Both the position numbers and the translations under genes were made by a program. Positions 43,890-52,672 of a stretch of DNA of 64,000 nucleotides are shown here, piece by piece. The notes beneath the pieces were generated by a model. It was not told where the DNA came from. It saw only the letters and a list, made by a program, of their open reading frames with translations, and searched no databases. The DNA is from Bradyrhizobium betae (GTDB taxonomy: Bacteria > Pseudomonadota > Alphaproteobacteria > Rhizobiales > Xanthobacteraceae), in contig NZ_MZXW01000033.1 in the NCBI RefSeq assembly GCF_004123905.1, positions 86,272 to 150,271 of the forward strand, given 5' to 3'. Within the stretch, counting starts at the first letter, position 1; every line of letters starts with the position of its first letter.

Positions 43890-44362
43890 TCACCGAGAAG
43901 AACATCACGGACTTCATCTATCGCGAGGCCGATCTGCTCGATACGATGCAATGGCAGGCCTGGCTTGACCTGTTTCATCCCGAAGGGCGTTACTGGATGC
44001 CGCTAGAATGGCAACAGCAGGACCCGGTGCTCCAGCCGTCGCTGATGTACGAGGATTTGCTGCTGTTGAAGGTGCGGGTCGAGCGCCTCGCCGGCGAGCG
44101 GACTTTCAGCCAGAAGCCGAAAAGCCGCTGTCACCATCTGCTCCAGGCGCCGCAGATCGTCGCGTGCGATCCGGAGGCCGGATCGTTCAAGGCGCGGACC
44201 TCCTACATTTATAGCGAGACGCGCGGCGACATGCTGGAGCGTTTTTCCGGATGGGCCTCGCACGATCTCGTTCAGGTCGATGACGGCCTGAAGATCAAGC
44301 TCAAGCGCGTCGATCTCGTCAATTTCGACGCTCCGTTCGGCAACATCCAGCTTTTCATGTGA
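43886..44362 (+). CDS. Aromatic-ring-hydroxylating oxygenase beta subunit
   Basis: A 158-residue SnoaL-like small subunit (ITDFIYREADLLDTMQWQAWLDLF at the N-terminus; SRCHHLLQAPQIV in the middle; HDLVQVDDGLKIKLKRVDLVN near the end). It overlaps the alpha-subunit gene by 4 nt and should form the alpha-3 beta-3 oxygenase with it. It has a structural role. Confidence 0.92.
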   Translation: MITEKNITDFIYREADLLDTMQWQAWLDLFHPEGRYWMPLEWQQQDPVLQPSLMYEDLLLLKVRVERLAGERTFSQKPKSRCHHLLQAPQIVACDPEAGSFKARTSYIYSETRGDMLERFSGWASHDLVQVDDGLKIKLKRVDLVNFDAPFGNIQLFM

Positions 44363-44369
44363 GAATGCC

Positions 44370-45986
44370 TTGACCGCTGCGACCACCGTCTACGCACGCT
44401 TTCGCGAAACCGCCCTCCGGAACAGTGAGGCGGGCTTCCTCAATGTCCTGCCGGAAACCGCCGGGATCTACGGCATCCCTGCGGGCGAAATCTCCTATCG
44501 CGCCATGCTCGAACGGGTCGAGCATTGGCGGTCGGCGTTTGCGAGTCGGGGCTATGGCGAAGGCCACCGGGTCGGTCTTCTGCTCCGGAACCGGCCGGTA
44601 TTCATCGAGCTGTGGTTCGCGCTGAACGCGCTCGGCGTCTCCGTCGTGCCGATCAATCCCGATTTGCGAACGAGCGAGCTCGAATACATCATCTCCCATT
44701 CCGAGATGAATGCGGCCTTCGTGGTTGCGGAGCGGCGCGCCGAGGTCGAGACGGCAGCGCGTCAGGCCGGCCGCGCCATTGCAGTCATGACCGACACGGA
44801 TGAGGTTCCTCCGCCGTTCGGCGGCGCGCTGGCTGCGGCCGCAGGCGACGGCACGACCGAATGCGCGCTGCTCTACACATCAGGGACGACGGGGCAGCCG
44901 AAGGGCTGCGTGCTCACCAACACTTATTTCCTGCATTCCGGAAACTGGTATCGCGACGTCGGCGGCCTGTGTGGGCTGAAGGCCGAGGGCGAGCGCATGA
45001 TCACGCCGCTGCCGTTGTTCCACATGAACGCGATGGCGGTGTCGCTGATGGCGATGCTGTCGGTCGGCGGCTGCCTGACCATGCTCGATCGCTTCCATCC
45101 GCGCAGCTGGTGGCAGTCCGTGCGCGACAGCCGCGCCACATGCCTGCACTATCTCGGTGTGATGCCATCGATGCTGATGAGTGCGCCTGAAACCGATCAG
45201 GACAAGGCCCACAATGTGCGGTTCGGCTTCGGCGCCGGCGTGGACAAGCTGCTGCACGCGCCGTTCGAACAGCGGTTCGGCTTTCCCCTGATCGAAGCCT
45301 GGGCGATGACGGAGACCGGCAGCGGCGGCGTGATCGCCGCCAATGTCGAGCCGCGCAAGATCGGTACCAGCTGCTTCGGCCGTCCCGCGGGCGAGGTCGA
45401 CATCCGCATCGTCGACGAGAGCAGCAATGACGCGCCGGTGGACATGCCGGGCGAGCTGCTGGTGCGGCGGGCCGGTGCAGATCCGCGCTACGGCTTCTTC
45501 CGGGAATATTTGAAAAATCCGCAAGCCACCGCTGAGGCCTGGGACGGCGGCTGGCTGCACACCGGCGACATCGTTTCGCGTGATGCGGACGGTGATCTGC
45601 ATTTCGTCGACCGCAAGAAGAACGTGATCCGCCGATCCGGCGAGAACATCGCCGCGGTCGAGGTCGAGTCCGTTCTCAACCGCCATCCCGCGATCCGCCA
45701 GGCGGCGGTTGCGGCGACGCCCGACCAGGTGCGCGGCGATGAGGTCGCTGCCGTCATTATCGCCGAGCAGGCCGGTGTCGACCGTGCGCTGGCCGAGGAC
45801 ATCGTCCGTTGGAGCCTGGAGCAGATGGCCTATTACAAGGCGCCCGGCTGGATCTGCTTCGTCGACAGCCTGCCGCTGACCGCGACCGAAAAGATCCAGC
45901 GCGGCGGGTTGAAGGATTTTGTGGCGAAGCTGATGGGCGAGGGCGCGTTCATCGACCTGCGCGATCTCAAGCGGCGGCAGGTCTGA
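44370..45986 (+). CDS. Acyl-CoA synthetase / AMP-dependent CoA ligase
   Basis: A 538-residue adenylating enzyme with a TTG start 7 nt after the beta-subunit gene; the ATG at 44364 is out of frame and stops at once. Motifs are complete: ALLYTSGTTGQPKG (P-loop), WAMTETGSGG (A5), GWLHTGDIVSRDADG (A7), DRKKNVIRRSGENI (A8) and the C-terminal lysine in TATEKIQRG (A10). It activates a carboxylic acid, probably the product of the oxygenase, to its CoA thioester. Confidence 0.9.
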   Translation: MTAATTVYARFRETALRNSEAGFLNVLPETAGIYGIPAGEISYRAMLERVEHWRSAFASRGYGEGHRVGLLLRNRPVFIELWFALNALGVSVVPINPDLRTSELEYIISHSEMNAAFVVAERRAEVETAARQAGRAIAVMTDTDEVPPPFGGALAAAAGDGTTECALLYTSGTTGQPKGCVLTNTYFLHSGNWYRDVGGLCGLKAEGERMITPLPLFHMNAMAVSLMAMLSVGGCLTMLDRFHPRSWWQSVRDSRATCLHYLGVMPSMLMSAPETDQDKAHNVRFGFGAGVDKLLHAPFEQRFGFPLIEAWAMTETGSGGVIAANVEPRKIGTSCFGRPAGEVDIRIVDESSNDAPVDMPGELLVRRAGADPRYGFFREYLKNPQATAEAWDGGWLHTGDIVSRDADGDLHFVDRKKNVIRRSGENIAAVEVESVLNRHPAIRQAAVAATPDQVRGDEVAAVIIAEQAGVDRALAEDIVRWSLEQMAYYKAPGWICFVDSLPLTATEKIQRGGLKDFVAKLMGEGAFIDLRDLKRRQV

Positions 45987-45997
45987 GGGTATCGATC

Positions 45998-46729
45998 ATG
46001 AACGCGATCCGCACCACACTCGTCACCGGCGGCAATTCCGGAATCGGTGAAGCGCTCGCCAAGAGGCTCGTCGAGAAAGGCCAGCGCGTCGTCTCGGTCG
46101 GGCTCGAGAAGCCCGCCTGGACTCATGATCTGCTAGCCGCCTATTGCGCCGATCTGACCGACATCGAGCAGACGCGCGCCATCGCGCAAGAGATATGCAG
46201 GGATCACGTGATCGACTGCCTCGTGCACAATGCCGGCATCATCCTGCCGAACCTGCTCCAGGATGCAAAACCCGAAGACATCCTGACGCTGGCGCAACTG
46301 CATCTGGGCGCGCCGATGCTGTTGACCCAGGCGGCGATGGCGGGGATGCGTGCGCGCCGCTTCGGCCGCGTCGTTTTCGTCTCCTCGCGAGCCGCGATGG
46401 GCGCGCCGACGCGCTCGGCCTATTCCGCGACCAAGGCCGGCGTGCACGGCATGGCGCGGACCTGGGCGCTGGAACTTGCCGCCGATGGCATCACGGTGAA
46501 CGTCGTCGCACCCGGGCCGATCCTGACCGAGAATTTCTGGGGCATCATCCCGAAGGGCTCGGAGCAGCAGGAGCGGATGGCGCGCAACGTGCCCGTCGGC
46601 CGGCTCGGCTCGCGCGAGGATGTCGCCCACGCGATCGAGTTCTTCCTCGACGAGCGCTCCGATTTCGTCACCGGCCAGGTGCTCTATGTCTGCGGCGGCA
46701 CCAGCCTGGTCGGGCTGGGTCCGAGCTAG
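45998..46729 (+). CDS. Short-chain dehydrogenase/reductase
   Basis: A 243-residue classical SDR: TGGNSGIG cofactor motif near residue 10, NAG at about residue 87, catalytic Ser (VSSRAAMG) and YxxxK (SAYSATKAG) near residues 133-150. The ATG at 45998 is 11 nt after the CoA-ligase stop; longer frames lie inside that gene. It oxidises or reduces a hydroxy/keto intermediate of the pathway. Its TAG stop shares all but one base with the stop of the convergent MarR gene. Confidence 0.92.
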   Translation: MNAIRTTLVTGGNSGIGEALAKRLVEKGQRVVSVGLEKPAWTHDLLAAYCADLTDIEQTRAIAQEICRDHVIDCLVHNAGIILPNLLQDAKPEDILTLAQLHLGAPMLLTQAAMAGMRARRFGRVVFVSSRAAMGAPTRSAYSATKAGVHGMARTWALELAADGITVNVVAPGPILTENFWGIIPKGSEQQERMARNVPVGRLGSREDVAHAIEFFLDERSDFVTGQVLYVCGGTSLVGLGPS

Positions 46730-47208
46730 ATCTGGTTCTGGCGGATATTCTCGACCATCTTCGCCAGCACGCGGCCACAGATTTCGATCTCGTCGGGGTC
46801 AATGCCCGCGATCAGCCGGTCGTAATTGGTCGCCATGATCGGCCAGATCTTGCGCAGCAGCGCTTCGCCGTCCGGCGTCAGCGCCACCACCCGGCGCCGC
46901 TGGTCTTCCTCCGCGATCTCGCGCATCACGAGGCCCGACGACACCATGGACTCGACCATGCGGCTCGCGGTCGATTGCTCGGTGACCGCGAGAACGGAGA
47001 TCTCATTGACGGTCAGGCTCTTGTAGATGAACAGCACCGACAGCGTTCGAAACACGACATTGTTGATGCCATGCTCGGTGAGATCGCGGTTCTGGTCCAG
47101 GTTCCAGCGATTGGCGAGCCGGTTGAACAGATACGGGATGTAGCTTTGCAGCTGCTCCCTGGTCCGGGGCGGACCCGATTTCCACCTGCTCTTGGAATCT
47201 TTGGCCAT
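46726..47208 (-). CDS. MarR-family transcriptional regulator (first of two)
   Basis: A 160-residue winged-helix protein, core from LQSYIPYLFNRLANRW to the wing EDQRRRVVALTPDGEAL; recognition helix STASRMVESMV. It lies 26 nt downstream of the second MarR gene and is last in the leftward iorA-iorB-marR-marR run. In related auxin-degradation loci a MarR protein is the repressor that senses indole-3-acetate; that this protein does so is inference. Confidence 0.88.
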   Translation of the reverse strand: MAKDSKSRWKSGPPRTREQLQSYIPYLFNRLANRWNLDQNRDLTEHGINNVVFRTLSVLFIYKSLTVNEISVLAVTEQSTASRMVESMVSSGLVMREIAEEDQRRRVVALTPDGEALLRKIWPIMATNYDRLIAGIDPDEIEICGRVLAKMVENIRQNQI

Positions 47209-47234
47209 TATCTTTTGCGTCTTTACTTTTTGCT

Positions 47235-47702
47235 TCAGGGGCGAATTTTCGAGGAGAGGGAGCGCAGCACCGATAATGCGGCGTCCAGCTCCCGGGCCGG
47301 AATGTTCTCCAGCCGTTTGCTGAGATGTTTTTTGTGGATTTCGGCCGCCTTGCGGAACAGCTGCTCACCCTTGGGCGTCAGGCGCACGATGAACGAGCGC
47401 CGGTCCTCGCTCGACATTTCCTTGCTGATGAGGTCATCGGCCAGCAGGCGCTGCACCAGCCCCGAGACGTTGCCGCCGGAGACTTTTAGATTTTGCGACA
47501 GCTGCCCGAGCGCGAGGCCGTCCGGGTAACGATCGAGCTGGGCCAGCACGTCGAACTTCGCCAGCGACAGCCCGAACTCCGCGCCCAGCATCGCGTTCAG
47601 CGACGCAAAGATCTCGCCGTGCAGCGACAGCAGCTGAAGCCAGAGCCGGGTTTCGATCTGCCCATAGGCGGGACCAATGTTCTCTTTGAGTGCTGCCGGC
47701 AT
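47235..47702 (-). CDS. MarR-family transcriptional regulator (second of two)
   Basis: A 155-residue MarR protein: LRLxxLHGEIFASLNAML-type helix 1, LGQLSQNLKVSGGNVSGLVQRL (recognition helix) and wing SEDRRSFIVRLTPKGE. The ATG at 47702 overlaps the iorB stop (ATGA); the frame is open further upstream, but that lies in iorB. It is only distantly like the neighbouring MarR protein, so the two may bind different ligands or sites. Confidence 0.88.
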   Translation of the reverse strand: MPAALKENIGPAYGQIETRLWLQLLSLHGEIFASLNAMLGAEFGLSLAKFDVLAQLDRYPDGLALGQLSQNLKVSGGNVSGLVQRLLADDLISKEMSSEDRRSFIVRLTPKGEQLFRKAAEIHKKHLSKRLENIPARELDAALSVLRSLSSKIRP

Positions 47703-49261
47703 CACGCAAAACTCTTGATGGTCTGGATCACGCCGTCGAGCTCCTTGCCCGGGCCGTCCTTCAGCGCCGCCTCCCGCAACCGCCGGGCCCAGTCGGCGGC
47801 ATCGTCGCGCCGCTCCACCAGCTTGATCGCAGCCAGCGTCTTGTCGAATTTCGACAGCCCGCGGCTGTGGGTATCGGAATATCCCTTCACCAGCCGGCGG
47901 CATTGCAGGATTTCGACGCCGAGCTGGTAGTTGGTGCCGACCGCCGCGGTCGCGGCCCTCAGCCATTGGTCCCGATGATCAGTCTCGACCGCATGACGCA
48001 GCGAGCGGCGGCGCAGGCCGCGCAAGCCCCCCACCACATAGAGCGCCATGAACCACGGCAGCGAATAGGTTCGCACCCGGCGCCCCTTGTTGACGCGGCG
48101 GTCGAGCCAGCCGAGCAGGCGCGGCTTCGCGCCAAGCCAGCGGCCAAAACCTGCCGGCAGCATGCCCATGACCTCTTCCATGCGCGGATGCATGAATTCG
48201 GTGGTGTGAAGCACCTGGTCTTGCGACAGCTCCAGCTCGCTCTCGATCCGCGTGCGACGACTGGCGCGGGTCTTGAGGTCGGCGACGCGGATGACGTCGT
48301 CATAGCTCATCGCATTGGCGAGATGTTTTGCCGCGGCCTGCGTGAAGGCGTAGCTCTTGTCGGCGCCGCCGGCATTCCGGTCGGCAGTGGACAGTTTGCC
48401 GAGGATGTCGAGATATTCGCTGCCGTAGGCGACGTCCTGGAAGTCGACCACCTTCCTCAGGCCGGCCCGCGCCATCGCCTGCGCCGGCTCCGGCAATTCC
48501 TGCGTCAGCCGCGCGACAAGCCCACCGAGTTCAGGATCGAGCGGCGCGGGCTTTGTGCTGATCTGCGCCCGCTCGGCCGGTGCCGCAACCTCCGCAGGCC
48601 CGGTCTTGACGCGATCAAAGGCGGCATCAAAGGTCTCGATGCTGGCCTTTGCACCCTTGCCGCCGGCGCGGATCACGTCGAGATAGTTTTCGCGGCTGAA
48701 GGGCAGCACATCAGCCGCGGCGAGCGCACCGAACATTGCCGCCGAGATGACGCTGCCATGCGCGATCGCCAGCGCATTCAGGTCGAAGATGATCTCGGTC
48801 TTGGCGGCAATGCCGATCGCGCCGGTCACGGCGCCGTCGTCGGCAATGCCGTTGCCCGGCGCGACTTTCTCGCCGATCGCAAATGAGCGGTGATTGGAGG
48901 CGATCAGCGTCGTGCGCTCCGGCGTCACGAGGCCGCGCAGGATCGAGCGGCCGGCCTCCATGAATTCCGCCGCCATCACCACGTCGACGTCGCCGGGCGT
49001 CGGCATCAGCGACAGGATCGGCTTGCGGCCATCGAGCAGTGGCATCGCCTCGATGTAGTAGATCGTGGCGCCGGTGCGCTGGGCAACACCGGGCACCGAC
49101 GTCGATTGCGCGGCCCAGCCGTGGTTTTCGGCGAGCTGCACGATCCAGTCGGTGAGGACGCCGCCGCCCTGGCCGCCCATCGCGACGATCGCGATCGAGA
49201 TCGGCCGTTCGGTCGCTTCACCCGCGGCGGGCAAGGCTAGCCGTACCGTCTCGTCTCTCAT
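47702..49261 (-). CDS. iorB: Indolepyruvate:ferredoxin oxidoreductase-like beta subunit with C-terminal extension
   Basis: A 519-residue protein whose first about 200 residues form the gamma-type pyruvate:ferredoxin oxidoreductase domain (AIVAMGGQGGGVLTDWIVQL; VPGVAQRTGATIYYIEAM). The remaining about 300 residues are an extension seen in aerobic IorB proteins (DUF6537-like). The ATG at 49261 overlaps the iorA stop. The enzyme oxidatively decarboxylates an aryl-2-oxo acid to an acyl-CoA. In this locus the substrate could be indolepyruvate or an aryl-glyoxylate such as isatinate. Confidence 0.85.
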   Translation of the reverse strand: MRDETVRLALPAAGEATERPISIAIVAMGGQGGGVLTDWIVQLAENHGWAAQSTSVPGVAQRTGATIYYIEAMPLLDGRKPILSLMPTPGDVDVVMAAEFMEAGRSILRGLVTPERTTLIASNHRSFAIGEKVAPGNGIADDGAVTGAIGIAAKTEIIFDLNALAIAHGSVISAAMFGALAAADVLPFSRENYLDVIRAGGKGAKASIETFDAAFDRVKTGPAEVAAPAERAQISTKPAPLDPELGGLVARLTQELPEPAQAMARAGLRKVVDFQDVAYGSEYLDILGKLSTADRNAGGADKSYAFTQAAAKHLANAMSYDDVIRVADLKTRASRRTRIESELELSQDQVLHTTEFMHPRMEEVMGMLPAGFGRWLGAKPRLLGWLDRRVNKGRRVRTYSLPWFMALYVVGGLRGLRRRSLRHAVETDHRDQWLRAATAAVGTNYQLGVEILQCRRLVKGYSDTHSRGLSKFDKTLAAIKLVERRDDAADWARRLREAALKDGPGKELDGVIQTIKSFA

Positions 49262-51417
49262 GCCAGCGCCTCGAGCGCGGGACGCCGGCGGTCGCGCCGC
49301 CGTTGCAGCCAGGAGATCACGGACATCACGATTTTCGATCTGAACTTGTCCCATCGGCTCGGATTGTGGATGACGTCGGCGCGGTAGAACGAGGGGCAGA
49401 GCACGGCAGCTTCAGCGACCTCGCCGCAATTGCCGCATCCGACGCAGGAATTGTCGATCGCCGCGACCGGATCGTCGCGCAGGGGATCGTCGAGCTGTTT
49501 GACGGAGAGCGACGGGCAGCCGGACAGGCGGATGCAGGCATGGTCGCCGGTGCAGACGTCCTCATCGACACCGAAGCGCTCCTTCACGATGCGCGCGCCG
49601 TCCTTGATCGCCTTGTTGATCTGCGGCTTGACGCGGCGCTGCTTGTTCAGCATGCATTCGGAGGAGGCGACGATGACCTTGGGACCTTCCTCCTTGGTCG
49701 TGAGCGCTTCCTTCAGCGTGTCGCGCATCTTGCCGACATCATAGGTGCGGTCGAGCTGGCGGACCCATTGGCCGCCGATGCCCTTCACCGCCTGCGTGAT
49801 CGAGTTGTTGGTCTTGCGCCGCTTGTTGGCCGCACGCGACGACAGGATGTCCTGACCGCCGGTCGCCGACGTGTAGTAATTGTCGACGATGACGAAGACG
49901 CCGTCATGCTTGTTGAAGACGGCATTGCCTATGCCGCTGGTCAGGCCGTTGTGCCAGAAGCCGCCGTCGCCCATCACGGCGATCGAGCGCTTGTCGGCCT
50001 TGACGTTGAAGGCCGAGGTCGAGGCCGGCCCGAGGCCAAAGCCCATGGTGGTCGCGCCGATGTTGAACGGCGGCAGGATCGAGAACAGATGGCAGCCGAT
50101 ATCGGCCGAGACGTGGTGCTGGCCGAGCTCTTCCTCGACCAGCTTCATCGCCGCGAAGATCGGCCGCTCCGGGCAGCCGGTGCAGAGACCGGGCGGACGC
50201 GCCGGCACCACCTGCTTGAGTTTTTCGACCGCGGGATGATTGAGCACGGGCGCCGCATCGGGCGCCGGCGGCCGGTTACCGAGCAGCCGCGGCTCGGTCT
50301 TTTCCAGAAAATCCCTGACGCCGCCGAGCAGCACCTGCGCGGTGTAGTCGCCGCCCATCGGCAGCACGTCCTTGCCATGCACGCGTGCCTGGATATCCCT
50401 GCGGCGCAGCACGGTGTTGATCGCCTGCTCCAGATATTCCGGCTGGCCCTCTTCGACGATCAGCACAGCCTCCTTGTCGAGGCAGAACTCCGCGACCTCC
50501 GTGTCGATCACGGGGTAGGTGACGTTCATGACGTAGAGCGGCACTTGTGTGTTGCCATAGGCGTCCGACAGCCCGAGATATTGCAGCGCGCGGATCACGT
50601 TGTTGTACATGCCACCCTGCATGATGATGCCGACCTTGCCCTGCTTCGGCCCCATCCATTCGTTCAGCCTGTTGTCGCGGACGAAGCTGACGGCCGCGGG
50701 CAGCCGCGTCCGGATTTTCTCCTGCTCGTGCTCATAGGCCGCTGGCGGCAGCACGATGCGGTTGACGTCGCGCTTGGGGTTGTTGAGCGCGTCCTTGATG
50801 GTGTGCGCCGGCTTGACGTTGTCCTTGCAGGCGAAGCTGCCGTGCATGTGGCAGGCGCGCACGCGGACCTCCAGCATCACCGGCGTGTTCGAGACTTCCG
50901 AGAGCTCAAAACCCTTCTCGATCAGATTGACGATGCATTCATGGTCGGGGCGCGGGTCGAGCAGCCAGATCTGTGACTTCATCGCAAAGGCGTGGGTCCG
51001 CTCCTGCATGATCGAGGAGCCCTCGCCATAGTCCTCGCCGACGATGATCATGGTGCCGCCGGTGACGCCGCCCGAGGCGAGGTTGGCCAACGCATCGGAA
51101 GCGACGTTGGTGCCGACGGTGGACTTCCAGGCCACCGCGCCGCGCAGCGGATACATCACCGAGGCCGACAGCATGGCGGCGGCCGCCGCTTCGTTGGCGG
51201 AGCTCTGGAACACGACGCCGAGATCGTCGAGCACGTCCTTGGCATCCGCCAGCACGTCCATCAGATGCGAGATCGGCGAGCCCTGATATCCCCCGACATA
51301 GGCGACACCCGATTGCAGCAGCGCTTTGGTGATGGCGAGGATGCCTTCGCCGCGGAAAATGTCGCCGTCGCCGAGCCGGAGATCCTCGACCTCACGAGCA
51401 AAGGAACGTTCAGCCAT
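49258..51417 (-). CDS. iorA: Indolepyruvate:ferredoxin oxidoreductase-like alpha subunit
   Basis: A 719-residue subunit with the N-terminal pyrimidine-binding part (GYQGSPISHLMDVLADA), the TPP-binding part near residue 470 (GDGGFWHNGLTSGIGNAV) and a C-terminal ferredoxin-like region with two cysteine groups (VCTGDHACIRLSGCPS; SCVGCGNCGEVAEAAVLCPSF). GGAGGG precedes the ATG. It is divergent from the nitrilase gene across 126 nt. Clostridial-type IOR enzymes are oxygen-sensitive, but aerobic relatives occur in rhizobia. Confidence 0.9.
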   Translation of the reverse strand: MAERSFAREVEDLRLGDGDIFRGEGILAITKALLQSGVAYVGGYQGSPISHLMDVLADAKDVLDDLGVVFQSSANEAAAAAMLSASVMYPLRGAVAWKSTVGTNVASDALANLASGGVTGGTMIIVGEDYGEGSSIMQERTHAFAMKSQIWLLDPRPDHECIVNLIEKGFELSEVSNTPVMLEVRVRACHMHGSFACKDNVKPAHTIKDALNNPKRDVNRIVLPPAAYEHEQEKIRTRLPAAVSFVRDNRLNEWMGPKQGKVGIIMQGGMYNNVIRALQYLGLSDAYGNTQVPLYVMNVTYPVIDTEVAEFCLDKEAVLIVEEGQPEYLEQAINTVLRRRDIQARVHGKDVLPMGGDYTAQVLLGGVRDFLEKTEPRLLGNRPPAPDAAPVLNHPAVEKLKQVVPARPPGLCTGCPERPIFAAMKLVEEELGQHHVSADIGCHLFSILPPFNIGATTMGFGLGPASTSAFNVKADKRSIAVMGDGGFWHNGLTSGIGNAVFNKHDGVFVIVDNYYTSATGGQDILSSRAANKRRKTNNSITQAVKGIGGQWVRQLDRTYDVGKMRDTLKEALTTKEEGPKVIVASSECMLNKQRRVKPQINKAIKDGARIVKERFGVDEDVCTGDHACIRLSGCPSLSVKQLDDPLRDDPVAAIDNSCVGCGNCGEVAEAAVLCPSFYRADVIHNPSRWDKFRSKIVMSVISWLQRRRDRRRPALEALA

Positions 51418-51430
51418 TGCACCCTCCAGA

Positions 51431-51460
51431 AATATGCGATAGCATACGTTTACATGTAAA
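51431..51460. promoter_or_regulatory. Inverted repeats in the iorA/nitrilase divergent promoter
   Basis: TATGC-GATA-GCATA at 51433-51446 is followed by the perfect palindrome TTTACATGTAAA at 51449-51460. The same pair of elements (TTACATGT and AATATGC...CATA) occurs in front of the Rieske oxygenase operon at 41533-41561, in the other order. Confidence 0.55.
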
Positions 51461-51543
51461 GTAAGTCAACGCCGCGCCATGCTATCACGCCCGTGGAGCT
51501 CTGCTCTGAAAGCGGACCATGAGCCGGCGACAGGGTAGGGCCC

Positions 51544-52560
51544 ATGCTGAAGCTGCCTCGCTTTAGAGCCGCCGCCGTCCAGGCCTCACCCGTCTATCTC
51601 AACCCGGGCGCGACCGCCGACAAAGCGGCTTCACTGGTCCGTGAGGCAGCCGCCAACGGCGCGAAGCTCGTCGCGTTCCCGGAAGTGTTCGTTCCCGGCT
51701 ATCCCTATTGGAACTGGATCACCGATCCCGTTACGGGCAGCGCGTGGTTCGAGAAGCTTGCGAAAGCGTCAGTGCTGGTGCCGGGTCCGGAAATCGATGT
51801 CGTCAGGAAAGCGGCACGCGATGCGGGCTGCTACGTCGTGCTCGGCGTCAACGAGCGCAGCCCGGTGTCGCTCGGCGCGATCTACAACACGCTGGTGTTC
51901 ATCGGGCCGGATGGCGCGCTGCTCGGCAAGCATCGCAAGCTGGTGCCGACCTGGGCAGAGAAGCTGACCTGGACCGGCGGGGACGGATCGAGCCTGCGCG
52001 TCTATGATACCGCGATCGGACCTCTCGGCGCGCTGGCGTGCGGTGAGAACACCAACACGCTCGCGCGCTTTGCGCTGCTCGGCCAGGGTGAGCTCGTGCA
52101 TGTCGCCAGCTACATCTCGCTTCCCGTCGCGCCTCCCGACTACGACATGGCGGAGGCGATCAAGTTGCGTGCGATCGCCCATTCCTTCGAAGGCAAGATT
52201 TTTACGGTCGTCTCCTGCTCGACGGTCTCGGAGGAGATCATCGCGACGATGGAGACGATCGTTCCCGATGCACGCGCGCGCTTGCAGCGCAAGTCGAGTG
52301 CGTTCTCCGGCATCATCGGCCCCGATGGCCGCGTGGTTGGCGACGCGCTGATCGACGACGAAGGCATCGTCTACGCCGACATCGACCTCGAGCGCTGCAT
52401 CCAGCCGAAGCAGATGCATGACATCGTCGGGCACTACAACCGCTTCGATATTTTCGATCTGCGGGTCAACCGCCGGCCGCAGGCGCCGCTCGGCTTTGCG
52501 GAGGGTGAGGACGATGTCGCAGAGCAGGGCTTCACGCCGATTCCGCTCAGATCGGAATAA
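51544..52560 (+). CDS. Nitrilase (carbon-nitrogen hydrolase family)
   Basis: A 338-residue enzyme with the catalytic triad E47 (FPEVFVPGYPYW), K132 (HRKLVPTW) and C166 (LACGENTN). The CGENTN motif marks true nitrilases, which convert nitriles to carboxylic acids and ammonia. Because it heads the rightward unit opposite iorA and close to an indole-acetate-like locus, arylacetonitriles (for example indole-3-acetonitrile) are plausible substrates; other aromatic or aliphatic nitriles are not excluded. Confidence 0.92.
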   Translation: MLKLPRFRAAAVQASPVYLNPGATADKAASLVREAAANGAKLVAFPEVFVPGYPYWNWITDPVTGSAWFEKLAKASVLVPGPEIDVVRKAARDAGCYVVLGVNERSPVSLGAIYNTLVFIGPDGALLGKHRKLVPTWAEKLTWTGGDGSSLRVYDTAIGPLGALACGENTNTLARFALLGQGELVHVASYISLPVAPPDYDMAEAIKLRAIAHSFEGKIFTVVSCSTVSEEIIATMETIVPDARARLQRKSSAFSGIIGPDGRVVGDALIDDEGIVYADIDLERCIQPKQMHDIVGHYNRFDIFDLRVNRRPQAPLGFAEGEDDVAEQGFTPIPLRSE

Positions 52561-52672
52561 TGGTTTGGGATACGCTGACTTGAAGCATGGTGCTGATACT
52601 TCCACGGCCGTCATGGCCGGGCCTGGTCATCGTGCTCTAGCTCAAACGACGAGACAGGACTTGGAGGATAGC

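Noticed and set aside
49303..50976. Long plus-strand frame opposite iorA
   Set aside because: No family match; iorA has all expected motifs on the other strand.
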